A DNA stretch of 64,000 nt from assembly GCA_021151695.1 (NCBI GenBank), contig JAGKWU010000003.1, forward strand, positions 1-64,000, read 5' to 3'. The translations under genes were made by a program, and so were the position numbers. Of this stretch, positions 8,453 to 17,380 are shown piece by piece. A model generated the notes under the pieces. That model was not told the origin of the DNA. It ran no database searches and saw nothing but the letters and a program-made list of their open reading frames with translations. Source of the stretch: Cellvibrionaceae bacterium (GTDB lineage Bacteria; Pseudomonadota; Gammaproteobacteria; Pseudomonadales; Cellvibrionaceae). Positions within the stretch are counted from its first letter, which is position 1, and every line of letters begins with the position of its first letter.

Positions 8453-11185
8453 TTACTCAAACTGTCCATGACAGCTTTTGAATTTTTTGCCCGAACCACA
8501 AGGACACGGATCGTTGCGTCCTACTTTACGCCCTTCGCGAATAACAGGCGCTTGCCCTGCAGCCCTTTGCTCTGGTACCGGTTCAGTAAGTGAGGCTGCT
8601 TGCTCGTGCTGCAACTGCATTTTTTGACGGGCCAACTCTTCGCGACGCTGCAGCTCCATCATTTCCATCTGCTCACGAGTAATGGGTTCAACACGTGCCA
8701 TTAAATGAACCGTTTCGCGCTTCACGTTCATCAGCATATTCTGGAAGAGTTCAAAAGATTCGCGTTTGTATTCTTGTTTGGGGTTGCGCTGGGCGTAAGA
8801 GCGCAAATTAATGCCTTGACGCAAATGATCCATACTGGCCAATTGCTCTTTCCAGCAATTGTCCAACACTTGCAACATCACTTGCTTTTCAATTTCCAGC
8901 ATTATCTCGCCAAAGCGCTCACACTTGGCCTCGTAAGCAGTTTGGATTTCCACACGAATTTTTTCGCGCAAAGTATCCTCATGCAGGTGAGTATCCTCCT
9001 CCAACCACTTTGCAATGGGCAGATGCAAGCCAAAGTCCATTTCGATTTGCTTTTCAAGACCAGAAATATTCCATTGATCTTCGATAGATTGCGGTGGGAT
9101 AAAGGTATCAATCATATCGTTGACTACATCGCCGCGAATAGCGGTAATGGTATCGCGAATATTTTCAGCTTCGAGTAACTCGTTGCGTTGGTGGTAAATA
9201 ATCTGACGCTGGTCGTTAGCTACGTCGTCAAACTCCAGCAATTGTTTACGTATATCAAAGTTGCGGCCTTCCACTTTACGCTGGGCTTTTTCAATGGCGT
9301 TGTTCACCATGCGATGCTCAATAGCTTCCCCTTTTTCCATGCCCAGTGCCTGCATAAAATTACGCACGCGATCTGAAGCAAAGATACGCATCAGGTTATC
9401 TTCCAGCGACAAATAAAAGCGCGTCAAACCCGGGTCACCTTGACGACCGGCACGACCACGCAGCTGATTATCGATACGGCGAGATTCGTGGCGCTCTGTA
9501 CCAATAATATGAAGACCACCCGCCTCAAGTACCAGATCGTGGCGTTTTTTCCACTCAGCTTTCACAGCGGCAATTTGATCCGGCGTTGGATTTTCCAATG
9601 CGTCGACTTCAGACTCCCAACGACCACCCAACACAATATCGGTACCACGACCGGCCATGTTGGTAGCAATGGTGACAGTACCAGGGCGACCAGCTTGCGC
9701 GATAATTTCTGCTTCTTGCTGGTGGAACTTCGCATTCAATACACGGTGCGCAATACCAGCCTTGGTGAGGCGACGAGACATTTCTTCGGAAGTTTCAATC
9801 GACGCAGTACCTACCAGAATCGGCGCATTTTTAGCTTGGTAAGTTTTGATGTCGTTGACAATCGCCTGGTACTTTTCTTCTACCGACAGGAATACCAAAT
9901 CGTTCAGGTCCAAACGCTGTTTTGGTCGATTGGTGGGAATTACCACTACATCCAAACCATAAATCTCACGGAATTCGTAAGCCTCAGTATCAGCAGTACC
10001 CGTCATACCAGCTAAGACGGGATAGAGACGGAAATAATTCTGGAAGGTAGTTGAAGCCAGCGTCTGGCTTTCACTTTGAATGGGCACATTTTCTTTGGCC
10101 TCAATTGCCTGGTGCAAGCCCTCACTCAGACGACGACCTTGCATAGTGCGGCCTGTGTGTTCGTCGATCAGAACCACTTGATTGTTTTCAACAATGTATT
10201 CCACGTCGCGATGGAAAAGCGCACGGGCTTTGAGTGCGGAACCAACGTGATGCAAAAGCGTAAGGTTATTCGCAGCATAAAGATTTTGATCTGCCTGCAG
10301 CAAACCGGCAGCAACCAACGCTTCTTCCACATGTTGATGACCTTGCTCGGTCAGTTCTACCTGGCGAGATTTTTCATCGACCGAGAAATCACCTGGCTTG
10401 GTAATAACTTTGCGCTCGCCGTCTTCACCATTATCAATCTGCTGGGAAAGCTTGCTCACTAATTGGAACATGCGCTTGTAAAGTTCAGAGCTGTTTTCCG
10501 CCTGGCCGGAAATAATCAGCGGTGTACGAGCTTCGTCGATAAGGATGGAGTCAACTTCATCCACTACCGCAAAGTTCAGTGGGCGCTGGACTTTGTCGGC
10601 ACGGTTGAGCGCCATATTATCGCGCAGATAATCAAAACCGTATTCGTTGTTGGTGCCGTAAGTAATGTCGCAACCATAGGCCTGACGTTTTACGTCTGAA
10701 GGCTGCATCGACAGAATCACACCAACAGACATACCCAGAAACTCATACACCGGACGCATCCAGTTAGCATCGCGATTCGCCAGGTAATCGTTCACGGTCA
10801 CCACGTGCACGCCTTTACCAGCCAATGCGTGCAGGTAACTCGGCAGGGTCGACACCAGAGTTTTACCTTCACCGGTACGCATCTCGGCGATGCGACCTTC
10901 GTGCAGGGTCATACCACCGATCATCTGCACATCAAAGTGACGCATATTCATCACGCGACGGCTTGCCTCACGCACTGTGGCAAACGCTTCCGGCAGAAGC
11001 GCATCCAGTGTTTCGCCTTTTTGATAGCGATCGCGAAACTCCTGAGTCTTGGCTTTTAATTGCTCATCAGTGAGCGCTTGCATGCTTGGCTCAAGGGCAT
11101 TGATTTGCACAACCACTTTGCCCATGCGCTTTAATTCGCGATCATTCTTGGAGCCAAAGATGGATTTCAACAACTTGTTTAACAT
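8453..11185 (-). CDS. secA: Preprotein translocase ATPase SecA
   Basis: Motor ATPase of the Sec pathway (910 residues), acting with SecYEG at the inner membrane. Walker A GEGKT is at 105-109 and the DEAD-type box DEVDSILIDEARTP follows near 210. The helicase-like second domain (TNMAGRGTDI) and helical scaffold are complete. The C terminus carries the SecB- and zinc-binding CPCGSGKKFKSCHG. Length is normal. A U-rich leader and hairpin lie between it and the M23 gene upstream. Confidence 0.97.
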   Translation of the reverse strand: MLNKLLKSIFGSKNDRELKRMGKVVVQINALEPSMQALTDEQLKAKTQEFRDRYQKGETLDALLPEAFATVREASRRVMNMRHFDVQMIGGMTLHEGRIAEMRTGEGKTLVSTLPSYLHALAGKGVHVVTVNDYLANRDANWMRPVYEFLGMSVGVILSMQPSDVKRQAYGCDITYGTNNEYGFDYLRDNMALNRADKVQRPLNFAVVDEVDSILIDEARTPLIISGQAENSSELYKRMFQLVSKLSQQIDNGEDGERKVITKPGDFSVDEKSRQVELTEQGHQHVEEALVAAGLLQADQNLYAANNLTLLHHVGSALKARALFHRDVEYIVENNQVVLIDEHTGRTMQGRRLSEGLHQAIEAKENVPIQSESQTLASTTFQNYFRLYPVLAGMTGTADTEAYEFREIYGLDVVVIPTNRPKQRLDLNDLVFLSVEEKYQAIVNDIKTYQAKNAPILVGTASIETSEEMSRRLTKAGIAHRVLNAKFHQQEAEIIAQAGRPGTVTIATNMAGRGTDIVLGGRWESEVDALENPTPDQIAAVKAEWKKRHDLVLEAGGLHIIGTERHESRRIDNQLRGRAGRQGDPGLTRFYLSLEDNLMRIFASDRVRNFMQALGMEKGEAIEHRMVNNAIEKAQRKVEGRNFDIRKQLLEFDDVANDQRQIIYHQRNELLEAENIRDTITAIRGDVVNDMIDTFIPPQSIEDQWNISGLEKQIEMDFGLHLPIAKWLEEDTHLHEDTLREKIRVEIQTAYEAKCERFGEIMLEIEKQVMLQVLDNCWKEQLASMDHLRQGINLRSYAQRNPKQEYKRESFELFQNMLMNVKRETVHLMARVEPITREQMEMMELQRREELARQKMQLQHEQAASLTEPVPEQRAAGQAPVIREGRKVGRNDPCPCGSGKKFKSCHGQFE

Positions 11186-11204
11186 GGTGTGTACCGTCTA
11201 TAAC

Positions 11205-11245
11205 AAAAACAAAAAATAGGTAAGCCCCGACCTGAACAGGCGGGC
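11205..11245 (-). terminator. Hairpin with U-rich tail between M23 peptidase gene and secA
   Basis: On the minus strand a stem with two single-base bulges (GCCCGCCT / AGGTCGGGGC, GTTC loop) is followed, after TTACCTA, by TTTTTTGTTTTTG. It could end M23 transcripts, or be a leader structure for secA, whose ATG is about 20 bases past the U tract. Confidence 0.45.
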
Positions 11246-11269
11246 ACAGCGAAGGAAATAAAAGGAGAA

Positions 11270-12193
11270 CTATCGATTAGTCGTGTGGATGTAGCTGGCG
11301 GGATCAACTACCCGACCATTTTTATAGACTTCGAAGTGAACATGAGGTGCCGTTGAACGGCCGGTAGAACCAACCAGAGCGATGATTTGGCCTTTCTTAA
11401 CCACATCACCAATCCGGACAAGATTTAATTTGTTATGCGCATAACGGGTTTCAAAGCTGCCACCGTGATTAATCTGAATCAGATTGCCGTAATCACTGGT
11501 GAGCACAGACTGGGTCACCACTCCTGCAGCCACTGCCGTAATTGCAGTGCCCATGGGCGCCGTAAAATCTATACCCGAGTGGAATTCAGACTTGCCATTA
11601 AAGGGATCGGCACGATAGCCAAAACTGGATGACAGATAGCCATTGGAAACGGGCAAAGTATCAAACAGCGCATCTGCTTCGAAACTTCGGGTCATTAGAA
11701 TAGAATCGAGCGCCTTGAACTGCTGCTCACGATTCTGAACATGATCGGATAGATTATTTAATAAGGTTAGAAATTCTGAAGTACTGACCGCTCCAGCGGT
11801 GGAGAGAGGTCCGCCCATACCCGGAGGTTGGGAGAAGTTAAATTCGCCTTTATCCAGCTTGGCGACTTTGGTCAGACGCTCGCCGAGCGCATCGAGCCTT
11901 ACCAATCGCGATTGCAAATCAGCAACTTTTGCTGTTAAAGCGGCCACCTGCCCTTCTGTTTGCTTGCGCGATTTTTCCAGCTTTTCTTTTTGTTCGAAGA
12001 GCGCGGTTCCCCAGGTGGGGGCATCGGCGTTGAGTACGTCATTTTTATCAAAGTTGACTAGCCAGTTGTATCCCCAAGCACCTATGGCCGTAGGTATCCC
12101 CAATAAACAGACAGACAAAAAGGCGCGCGTCCACCCCCCGAGGGTCAGGCTCCTGGTTTGTCCATGATCTGAATTGACGATAATAATTTTCAT
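11270..12193 (-). CDS. Membrane-anchored M23 (LytM-type) metallopeptidase
   Basis: Protein of 307 residues with one N-terminal membrane helix (about 22-42), a coiled-coil stretch (about 68-105) and a C-terminal LytM/M23 domain (about 185-300). The zinc ligands are visible in HSGIDF and HVHFEV, so the fold looks catalytically competent, unlike EnvC/NlpD-type activators that lack ligands. It should act on peptidoglycan cross-bridges in the periplasm. Position between lpxC and secA is the same as in Pseudomonas. The 261 bases upstream, up to lpxC, hold no gene I can support. Confidence 0.87.
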   Translation of the reverse strand: MKIIIVNSDHGQTRSLTLGGWTRAFLSVCLLGIPTAIGAWGYNWLVNFDKNDVLNADAPTWGTALFEQKEKLEKSRKQTEGQVAALTAKVADLQSRLVRLDALGERLTKVAKLDKGEFNFSQPPGMGGPLSTAGAVSTSEFLTLLNNLSDHVQNREQQFKALDSILMTRSFEADALFDTLPVSNGYLSSSFGYRADPFNGKSEFHSGIDFTAPMGTAITAVAAGVVTQSVLTSDYGNLIQINHGGSFETRYAHNKLNLVRIGDVVKKGQIIALVGSTGRSTAPHVHFEVYKNGRVVDPASYIHTTNR

Positions 12194-12438
12194 TAAGTGA
12201 CGATACTTAAGGTAATTACTGGCTCGGTTTATGTGTGGCCGCGTTGCCCGAAAGCTCGGAGCTGGCCGGAGTTACACCCAAATACTTCATGCAAATCAGT
12301 TAGTTATGTAAGCTCTGCACAATTTAGGGACGATTATCAATTTCCCAAGGGCGCGGCTAAAAGGCCCGGGTGGCGAAATATCTCATAGAAGGAATCGAAT
12401 TTCCAACAAAAACTTTGGCGGCTCGTTTAGCGGCGAAC

Positions 12439-12464
12439 AGCCGGTAACCATTGGTTACGCGGCT
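12439..12464 (-). repeat. Inverted repeat spanning the lpxC stop codon
   Basis: AGCCG-GTAACC-ATT-GGTTAC-GCGGCT folds into a nearly perfect 11-bp stem with a three-base loop. The lpxC stop TAA (12457-12455) lies within one arm. No T tract follows, so it is not a classic terminator; it may protect the 3' end or aid Rho-independent pausing. Confidence 0.55.
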
Positions 12465-13366
12465 GAAATAGCGGTAGCAAAGGACACTGGGGCGCTGTCC
12501 TCATCCTCAAAAATCACGTACTCCCAGGCATCCTCTTGTTCAATCAGCTTCCTGAGTGCGCGGTTATTCAATGAGTGACCAGACTTATGAGCACGGAACT
12601 CACACAACAGGCTATTGCCCAGCATATAAAGATCGCCGATTGCATCCAGCACTTTGTGTTTTACGAATTCGTCTTCGTAGCGCAAGCCGTCTTCGTTAAG
12701 TACACGGTACTCATCCACGACAATCGCATTATCCATACTGCCGCCACGCGCCAAACCTTTGGAACGCAGATATTCAATCTCGTGCATAAATCCGAAAGTG
12801 CGCGCACGACTGATCTCTTTTATGAACGATTTACTGGAAAATTCCACTGTAGTCTCCAAGCTGGTTCCCTGGAACACAGGCAAATCAAAAGCAATGGAGA
12901 AATGCACTTTAAAACCGTCAAACGGCAAAAAGGTGGCAACTTTATCGCCATCCTGCAAAGTAACTTCTTTCAATACGCGTACAAACTTTTTGGGTGCGTC
13001 CTGCTCCTGGATACCGGCGGACTGTAAAAGGAAGATAAATGGACTGGCGCTGCCATCCATGATCGGAATTTCCGGTGCATCCAATTCCACCACGGCATTA
13101 TCAATACCCATACCCGCCATGGCAGATAACAAGTGCTCGACCGTGGAAACCCGCACATCGTTATTAATCAAACAGGTTGAAAGCGTCGTTTCGCCAACAT
13201 TGTGTGCTTTGGCTTGAATCTCGACGGGGGGATTAAGATCAGTACGACGAAAAACTATGCCGGTATCGACATCACCGGGCAAAAGGGTGAGATGAATTGT
13301 TTGACCGGTATGCAATCCAACACCGGTGGTACGAATAGAATTTCTCAGCGTTCTCTGCTTGATCAT
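12455..13366 (-). CDS. lpxC: UDP-3-O-acyl-N-acetylglucosamine deacetylase LpxC
   Basis: Zinc deacetylase that commits UDP-GlcNAc to lipid A synthesis, cytoplasmic, 303 residues (same length as the Pseudomonas enzyme). The zinc ligand His is in VEHLLSAM (H78); the second zinc site HKVLDAIGDL and the catalytic GHSLNNRAL are present. The start is ATG 13366 (MIKQRTLRNSI); a longer frame from 13402 adds 12 residues with no family support. It is the last gene of the dcw block, separated from ftsZ by a hairpin-rich spacer. The C terminus lacks an obvious LVFP-like FtsH degron. Confidence 0.96.
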   Translation of the reverse strand: MIKQRTLRNSIRTTGVGLHTGQTIHLTLLPGDVDTGIVFRRTDLNPPVEIQAKAHNVGETTLSTCLINNDVRVSTVEHLLSAMAGMGIDNAVVELDAPEIPIMDGSASPFIFLLQSAGIQEQDAPKKFVRVLKEVTLQDGDKVATFLPFDGFKVHFSIAFDLPVFQGTSLETTVEFSSKSFIKEISRARTFGFMHEIEYLRSKGLARGGSMDNAIVVDEYRVLNEDGLRYEDEFVKHKVLDAIGDLYMLGNSLLCEFRAHKSGHSLNNRALRKLIEQEDAWEYVIFEDEDSAPVSFATAISAA

Positions 13367-13409
13367 AAAACATGGCCCCGATAAAACCACAAAACGCAGC
13401 AAAGGGAGG

Positions 13410-13461
13410 ATGCTGCGGCAGCATTTACCAGCGCACGTTTTGCAGACGAAATGCGCTGGTA
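13410..13461 (-). repeat. Two tandem hairpins upstream of lpxC
   Basis: ATGCTG-CGG-CAGCAT (13410-13424) and TACCAGCGCA-N16-TGCGCTGGTA (13426-13461) lie side by side, ending about 45 bases before the lpxC start. Neither has a U tract. They could tune read-through from ftsZ, protect a processed mRNA end, or shape the lpxC leader. Confidence 0.5.
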
Positions 13462-13538
13462 TTTATTCAGGGCCATGCTAACAACTGGGCAAAGGATAAG
13501 CCAGTTGAGCTGACTAATTGCTTCTATAGTTTTACTCT

Positions 13539-13572
13539 AACAAGCGCTCTGGTTCTAACCAAAACGCTTGTT
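13539..13572 (-). repeat. Hairpin just after ftsZ
   Basis: AACAAGCG...CGCTTGTT with a further inner TGGTT/AACCA pairing forms an extended stem 20 bases beyond the ftsZ stop. No T tract follows, so partial termination or mRNA processing between ftsZ and lpxC is more likely than full termination. Confidence 0.5.
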
Positions 13573-13591
13573 TGCCGATCACGTTCAATGA

Positions 13592-14776
13592 TTAATCGGC
13601 TTGGCGACGCAAGAATGCCGGAATATCCAGATATTCAAGATCTTTGTCAGCCAAAGGCGCAGTTGCTACCGCCTGGGCAGTTGCTTTGGCTCGTTGGGCA
13701 ATCGGACGATCCAGTGCGCTGTAATCAATCTGGCCAGTACTGCGACGAGTGTTGTCTACCACCACTTTGGTAGGTGCAGGCTTGGCCGCTTCTTTGGCAA
13801 CCGGCGCAGCGGCAGCACCTACTGAACCCAGGCCAGTAGCTACTACAGTTACACGCAATTCGTTAGTCAGCTCCGGATCGATAACGGTACCAACCACAAC
13901 GGTTGCATCTGCAGATGCGAATTCATTGATGATCTCACCCACTTCGGTGAATTCACCCATGGTCATATCGATACCAGCAGTAACGTTAACCAGAATACCG
14001 CGAGCGCCTTGCAGGTTGACATCTTCCAGCAGCGGGCTGCGAATAGCCGCTTCGGCCGCTTCGCGTGCACGGTTGTCGCCGCTTGCGCGACCAGTACCCA
14101 TCATCGCCAAGCCCATTTCAGACATAACAGTGCGAACGTCTGCAAAGTCCACGTTGATCATACCGGGACGAATAATCAAATCAGCAATACCTTGCACTGC
14201 ACCTTGCAATACATTGTTCGCGGCTTTGAAAGCATCCAGCAGTGAAGTTTGTTTGCCCAATACGGACAACAATTTTTCGTTCGGAATTGTGATCAAAGAA
14301 TCAACACGATCGCCCAATTCTTTGATGCCAGCTTCGGCAATTGCCATACGCTTGCGACCTTCGAATGGGAAAGGTTTGGTAACCACGGCAACCGTCAGAA
14401 TGCCGAGTTCGCGCGCGACTTCGGCAATCACCGGAGCACCGCCAGTACCAGTACCGCCGCCCATACCGGCAGCGATAAATACCATGTCGGCGCCACGCAG
14501 AACTTCGGCGATGCGCTCGCGATCTTCCATTGCAGCCTGACGACCCACTTCAGGATTGGCACCAGCGCCCAAACCTTTGGTCATGTGGCTACCTAACTGC
14601 AACACGGTGCGAGCATCAATATCTTTAAGTGCCTGAGCATCGGTGTTAGCGCAGATAAACTCTACACCTTCCACTTTGCCGGCAATCATGTGCTTGACTG
14701 CGTTACCGCCGCCACCGCCCACACCGATAACTTTGATAACCGCGCTTTGATGAATGCTATCGACTAATTCAAACAT
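13592..14776 (-). CDS. ftsZ: Cell division GTPase FtsZ
   Basis: Tubulin-like GTPase (394 residues) that forms the Z-ring. The tubulin signature GGGTGTG is at 106-112, preceded by the glycine-rich VGGGGGNAV loop. A linker rich in A, P and K (about 320-375) leads to the conserved C-terminal peptide DLEYLDIPAFLRRQAD that binds FtsA and ZipA. The ribosome site AAAGGGGAG is strong, consistent with high expression. ftsA lies 66 bases upstream. Confidence 0.98.
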   Translation of the reverse strand: MFELVDSIHQSAVIKVIGVGGGGGNAVKHMIAGKVEGVEFICANTDAQALKDIDARTVLQLGSHMTKGLGAGANPEVGRQAAMEDRERIAEVLRGADMVFIAAGMGGGTGTGGAPVIAEVARELGILTVAVVTKPFPFEGRKRMAIAEAGIKELGDRVDSLITIPNEKLLSVLGKQTSLLDAFKAANNVLQGAVQGIADLIIRPGMINVDFADVRTVMSEMGLAMMGTGRASGDNRAREAAEAAIRSPLLEDVNLQGARGILVNVTAGIDMTMGEFTEVGEIINEFASADATVVVGTVIDPELTNELRVTVVATGLGSVGAAAAPVAKEAAKPAPTKVVVDNTRRSTGQIDYSALDRPIAQRAKATAQAVATAPLADKDLEYLDIPAFLRRQAD

Positions 14777-14842
14777 GGCTACTCCCCTTTCCCTTAACAG
14801 TCTGCAAAAAATTAAATTGTAAAATCGGTTGAATTGCGGCTT

Positions 14843-16084
14843 TTAGAAATTGCTTTGGAACAACTTTTTCAGCCTGCCAAACAGCGAACCCTGCCCCTCT
14901 TTGATATGGTGCGCCGCGCGCCCCATATCCTGGTGCTGTTGCTTCATGGCATATATCAGTAAGCCCACGGCTGTCGAATAGATCGGATTGTTTACGATAT
15001 CCGACAGACCGCGCACATTTTGTGGTGCGCCCAAGCGCACTGGCATATGGAAAATTTCCTCTGCCAGCTCTACCACACCTTCCATTTTTGAGGTGCCACC
15101 TGTCAGTACTATCCCGGCGGCAATCAAATCTTCATAACCACTGCGACGCAATTCAGATTGCACCAGAGTAAATAATTCGTCGTAACGGGGTTCAACCACT
15201 TCCGCCAGAGCCTGGCGAGATAAATCGCGCGGTTGGCGGTCGCCCACACTGGGTACTTTGATGGTTTCATCCGGGCTTGTGAGCTTGGCCAGCGCACAGG
15301 CGTATTTAATTTTTATTTCTTCAGCGTTGGGCGTTGGTGTGCGCAATGCCATGGCGATATCGTTGGTCACCTGGTCTCCCGCAATCGGGATCACACCCGT
15401 GTGACGAATAGCGCCGTCTTTAAAAATGGCGATATCGGTAGTGCCACCACCTATATCCACAACACAAACGCCCAGCTCTTTTTCATCATCGGTCAGCACT
15501 GAGTAGCTGGACGCAAGTTGCTCAAGAATAATATCTTCAACTTCGAGACCGCAGCGGCGAATACATTTTTCGATATTTTGCGCCGCATTCACCGCACAAG
15601 TGACCAGATGGACTTTGGCTTCAAGGCGCACGCCTGACATACCCAATGGCTCTTTTACGCCATCTTGATCATCAATCAAAAATTCCTGCGGCAATATGTG
15701 CAGGATTTTCTGGTCCGCAGGAATAGCCACTGCCTGGGCTGCATCTATCACACGCTCCAAATCCTGTGGAAAAACTTCGCGATCGCGAATCGCTACTATG
15801 CCGTGGGAATTCAGGCTGCGAATATGGCTTCCCGCGATACCTGCATACACCGAGTGAATCTGGCAACCGGCCATCAGCTCAGCTTCTTCAACAGCGCGCT
15901 GGATAGACAACACGGTGGACTCGATATTCACTACCACGCCTTTTTTCAGGCCGGTAGAACGGTGAGAACCAATACCGGCGATTTCAAGGATACCTTCAGG
16001 TGTAATAGCGCCGACAATAGCAACAACCTTGGAGGTCCCTATGTCCAGGCCCACAATCATTTTGTTGTCACTAGCATTTGCCAT
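14843..16084 (-). CDS. ftsA: Cell division protein FtsA
   Basis: Actin-like ATPase (413 residues) tethering FtsZ to the membrane. It begins with the phosphate-1 loop VGLDIGTSKVVAIVG, has the phosphate-2 region CVVDIGGGTTDIA and the adenosine motif VLTGGTSKMEG. It ends with the amphipathic membrane-targeting helix LFGRLKKLFQSNF. It sits between ftsQ and ftsZ, the standard order. Confidence 0.97.
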   Translation of the reverse strand: MANASDNKMIVGLDIGTSKVVAIVGAITPEGILEIAGIGSHRSTGLKKGVVVNIESTVLSIQRAVEEAELMAGCQIHSVYAGIAGSHIRSLNSHGIVAIRDREVFPQDLERVIDAAQAVAIPADQKILHILPQEFLIDDQDGVKEPLGMSGVRLEAKVHLVTCAVNAAQNIEKCIRRCGLEVEDIILEQLASSYSVLTDDEKELGVCVVDIGGGTTDIAIFKDGAIRHTGVIPIAGDQVTNDIAMALRTPTPNAEEIKIKYACALAKLTSPDETIKVPSVGDRQPRDLSRQALAEVVEPRYDELFTLVQSELRRSGYEDLIAAGIVLTGGTSKMEGVVELAEEIFHMPVRLGAPQNVRGLSDIVNNPIYSTAVGLLIYAMKQQHQDMGRAAHHIKEGQGSLFGRLKKLFQSNF

Positions 16085-16169
16085 TACTTAACCTCGTTGA
16101 TCCGGACTTACCTTTGTCCCGGTCATTTATTTTTTCTGGATCGCCCTGCCATCAGCAAAGCCAGGATTG

Positions 16170-17369
16170 TTATTTTGCAGTTAGCGTTGATTCCGGTTTC
16201 AGGTACTTTTTTGCCATCTCCGAATCTTCAACCCATCGCACTGCAACACCGTTTGGGTAGCGCGCATCAATCGCTTTTACATCACCCCAAACACTGTTTA
16301 AAAATTTATCGTATACAGTAACAAATCTACGCAATTTTTCCATCACTTGTTCGCGTCCAATTGCGATTTCTACATCATTTTTTAAGGTTAAACGCCATGA
16401 TTTTTTGTTATCGCACTTTAACGCGACTATTTCGAGCCCACGCGAGCGTAAAAGCGTGGCCAAATCCTGATATTGCTGCATGATTTCGCGCGCATTATTT
16501 TCGTTTCCCTGCAGCCAGGGCAGCCCTAAAAGTTTGTCGGTATCTTTTACACGAATAATTTCGCCGCGCTGATTCAGAAAGCCATTTGCATCCCAACGCG
16601 CAATCGGTTTTTGCTCTGAAATTTTTACAACCAAGGTATCTGGCCAACGTCGACTCAGATAAACATGCTCAACCCAGGGGTCATCCTGAAGCACGTTTTT
16701 TAAACGCTCCAGATTCAACTGCAAAAAATCGCCATCGATTTCCCTTTCGATCAACTCCATGGCGCGGTCTTTTGGCAAATATTGAAATTGCCCTTCAACC
16801 GCTACGCTTTTAAGTGGCCGCTCCAACAACCGCGTTAAAGGTTCGCTGGCAAACCAGGCAATCACGGCAAAAGAAACAAGCAGCACCATCAATCCAAGGC
16901 CGCGATAAATGATTTTGCGCGAGACTTTTGCCCTTACTTCATCCACCGCACTTTTGGGTTGCGATCCTGATGCGCTTTTTTTCACCTTACCTTGGGGTGA
17001 AACCTTGGTGTAACCCTTTTCCCGTCGCAGCGCAGACTCAGGTTTAGCCATGATTGGATCATCAAACACAACCCGACTGCGTTTTTCAGTGGCTGAAACG
17101 GATTCGGCCGTTTGTTTTGCAATGAGTGGTCGCCCGGTTGTCACCATCGGCTTGCTGGTTTTTATCGCCGCAGGCTTATCTGCTACCGCATCCCGCGCCG
17201 TTAATTTCTTATCGCCAACAATCGAACTGCGCGCTTTGGGTTGACGGCGCGGCTCATCGAGCAATACGTCTCGCTCAAAAAGCCGATTCGCGTCTACCAG
17301 CCTGTCAGTAACAGCGGAGCCAGTAGCAGCTGCTCGCTCGGCAGTTGATGGTTTGCGTTTAAGAAACAC
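16170..17369 (-). CDS. ftsQ: Cell division protein FtsQ with long N-terminal extension
   Basis: Bitopic divisome scaffold that contacts FtsB and FtsL. The protein is 399 residues, against roughly 250-290 in most relatives. The single membrane helix lies at about 155-176, so the cytoplasmic tail is about 150 residues, basic and low-complexity. The POTRA domain (about 180-250: VEGQFQYLPKDR, DPWVEHVYLSRRWPD) and the FtsQ beta domain follow normally. The GTG start at 17369 has GAGG 9 bases upstream and lies 11 bases after the ddlB stop, so the extension seems real; an internal start such as the Met in VFDDPIMAKPE cannot be excluded. Confidence 0.9.
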   Translation of the reverse strand: MFLKRKPSTAERAAATGSAVTDRLVDANRLFERDVLLDEPRRQPKARSSIVGDKKLTARDAVADKPAAIKTSKPMVTTGRPLIAKQTAESVSATEKRSRVVFDDPIMAKPESALRREKGYTKVSPQGKVKKSASGSQPKSAVDEVRAKVSRKIIYRGLGLMVLLVSFAVIAWFASEPLTRLLERPLKSVAVEGQFQYLPKDRAMELIEREIDGDFLQLNLERLKNVLQDDPWVEHVYLSRRWPDTLVVKISEQKPIARWDANGFLNQRGEIIRVKDTDKLLGLPWLQGNENNAREIMQQYQDLATLLRSRGLEIVALKCDNKKSWRLTLKNDVEIAIGREQVMEKLRRFVTVYDKFLNSVWGDVKAIDARYPNGVAVRWVEDSEMAKKYLKPESTLTAK

Positions 17370-17380
17370 TGGCTATCGCC

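Noticed and set aside
9440..10015. 191-codon frame opposite secA
   Set aside because: Antisense shadow; His/Thr/Arg-rich composition typical of a reverse frame.
12197..12388. 63-codon plus-strand frame between the M23 gene and lpxC
   Set aside because: This is where a DUF721/dciA gene lies in Pseudomonas, but the translation shows no resemblance to it and no start signal.
13749..14540. 263-codon frame opposite ftsZ
   Set aside because: Antisense shadow produced by codon bias; low-complexity Ser/Thr/Pro/Ala-rich translation.
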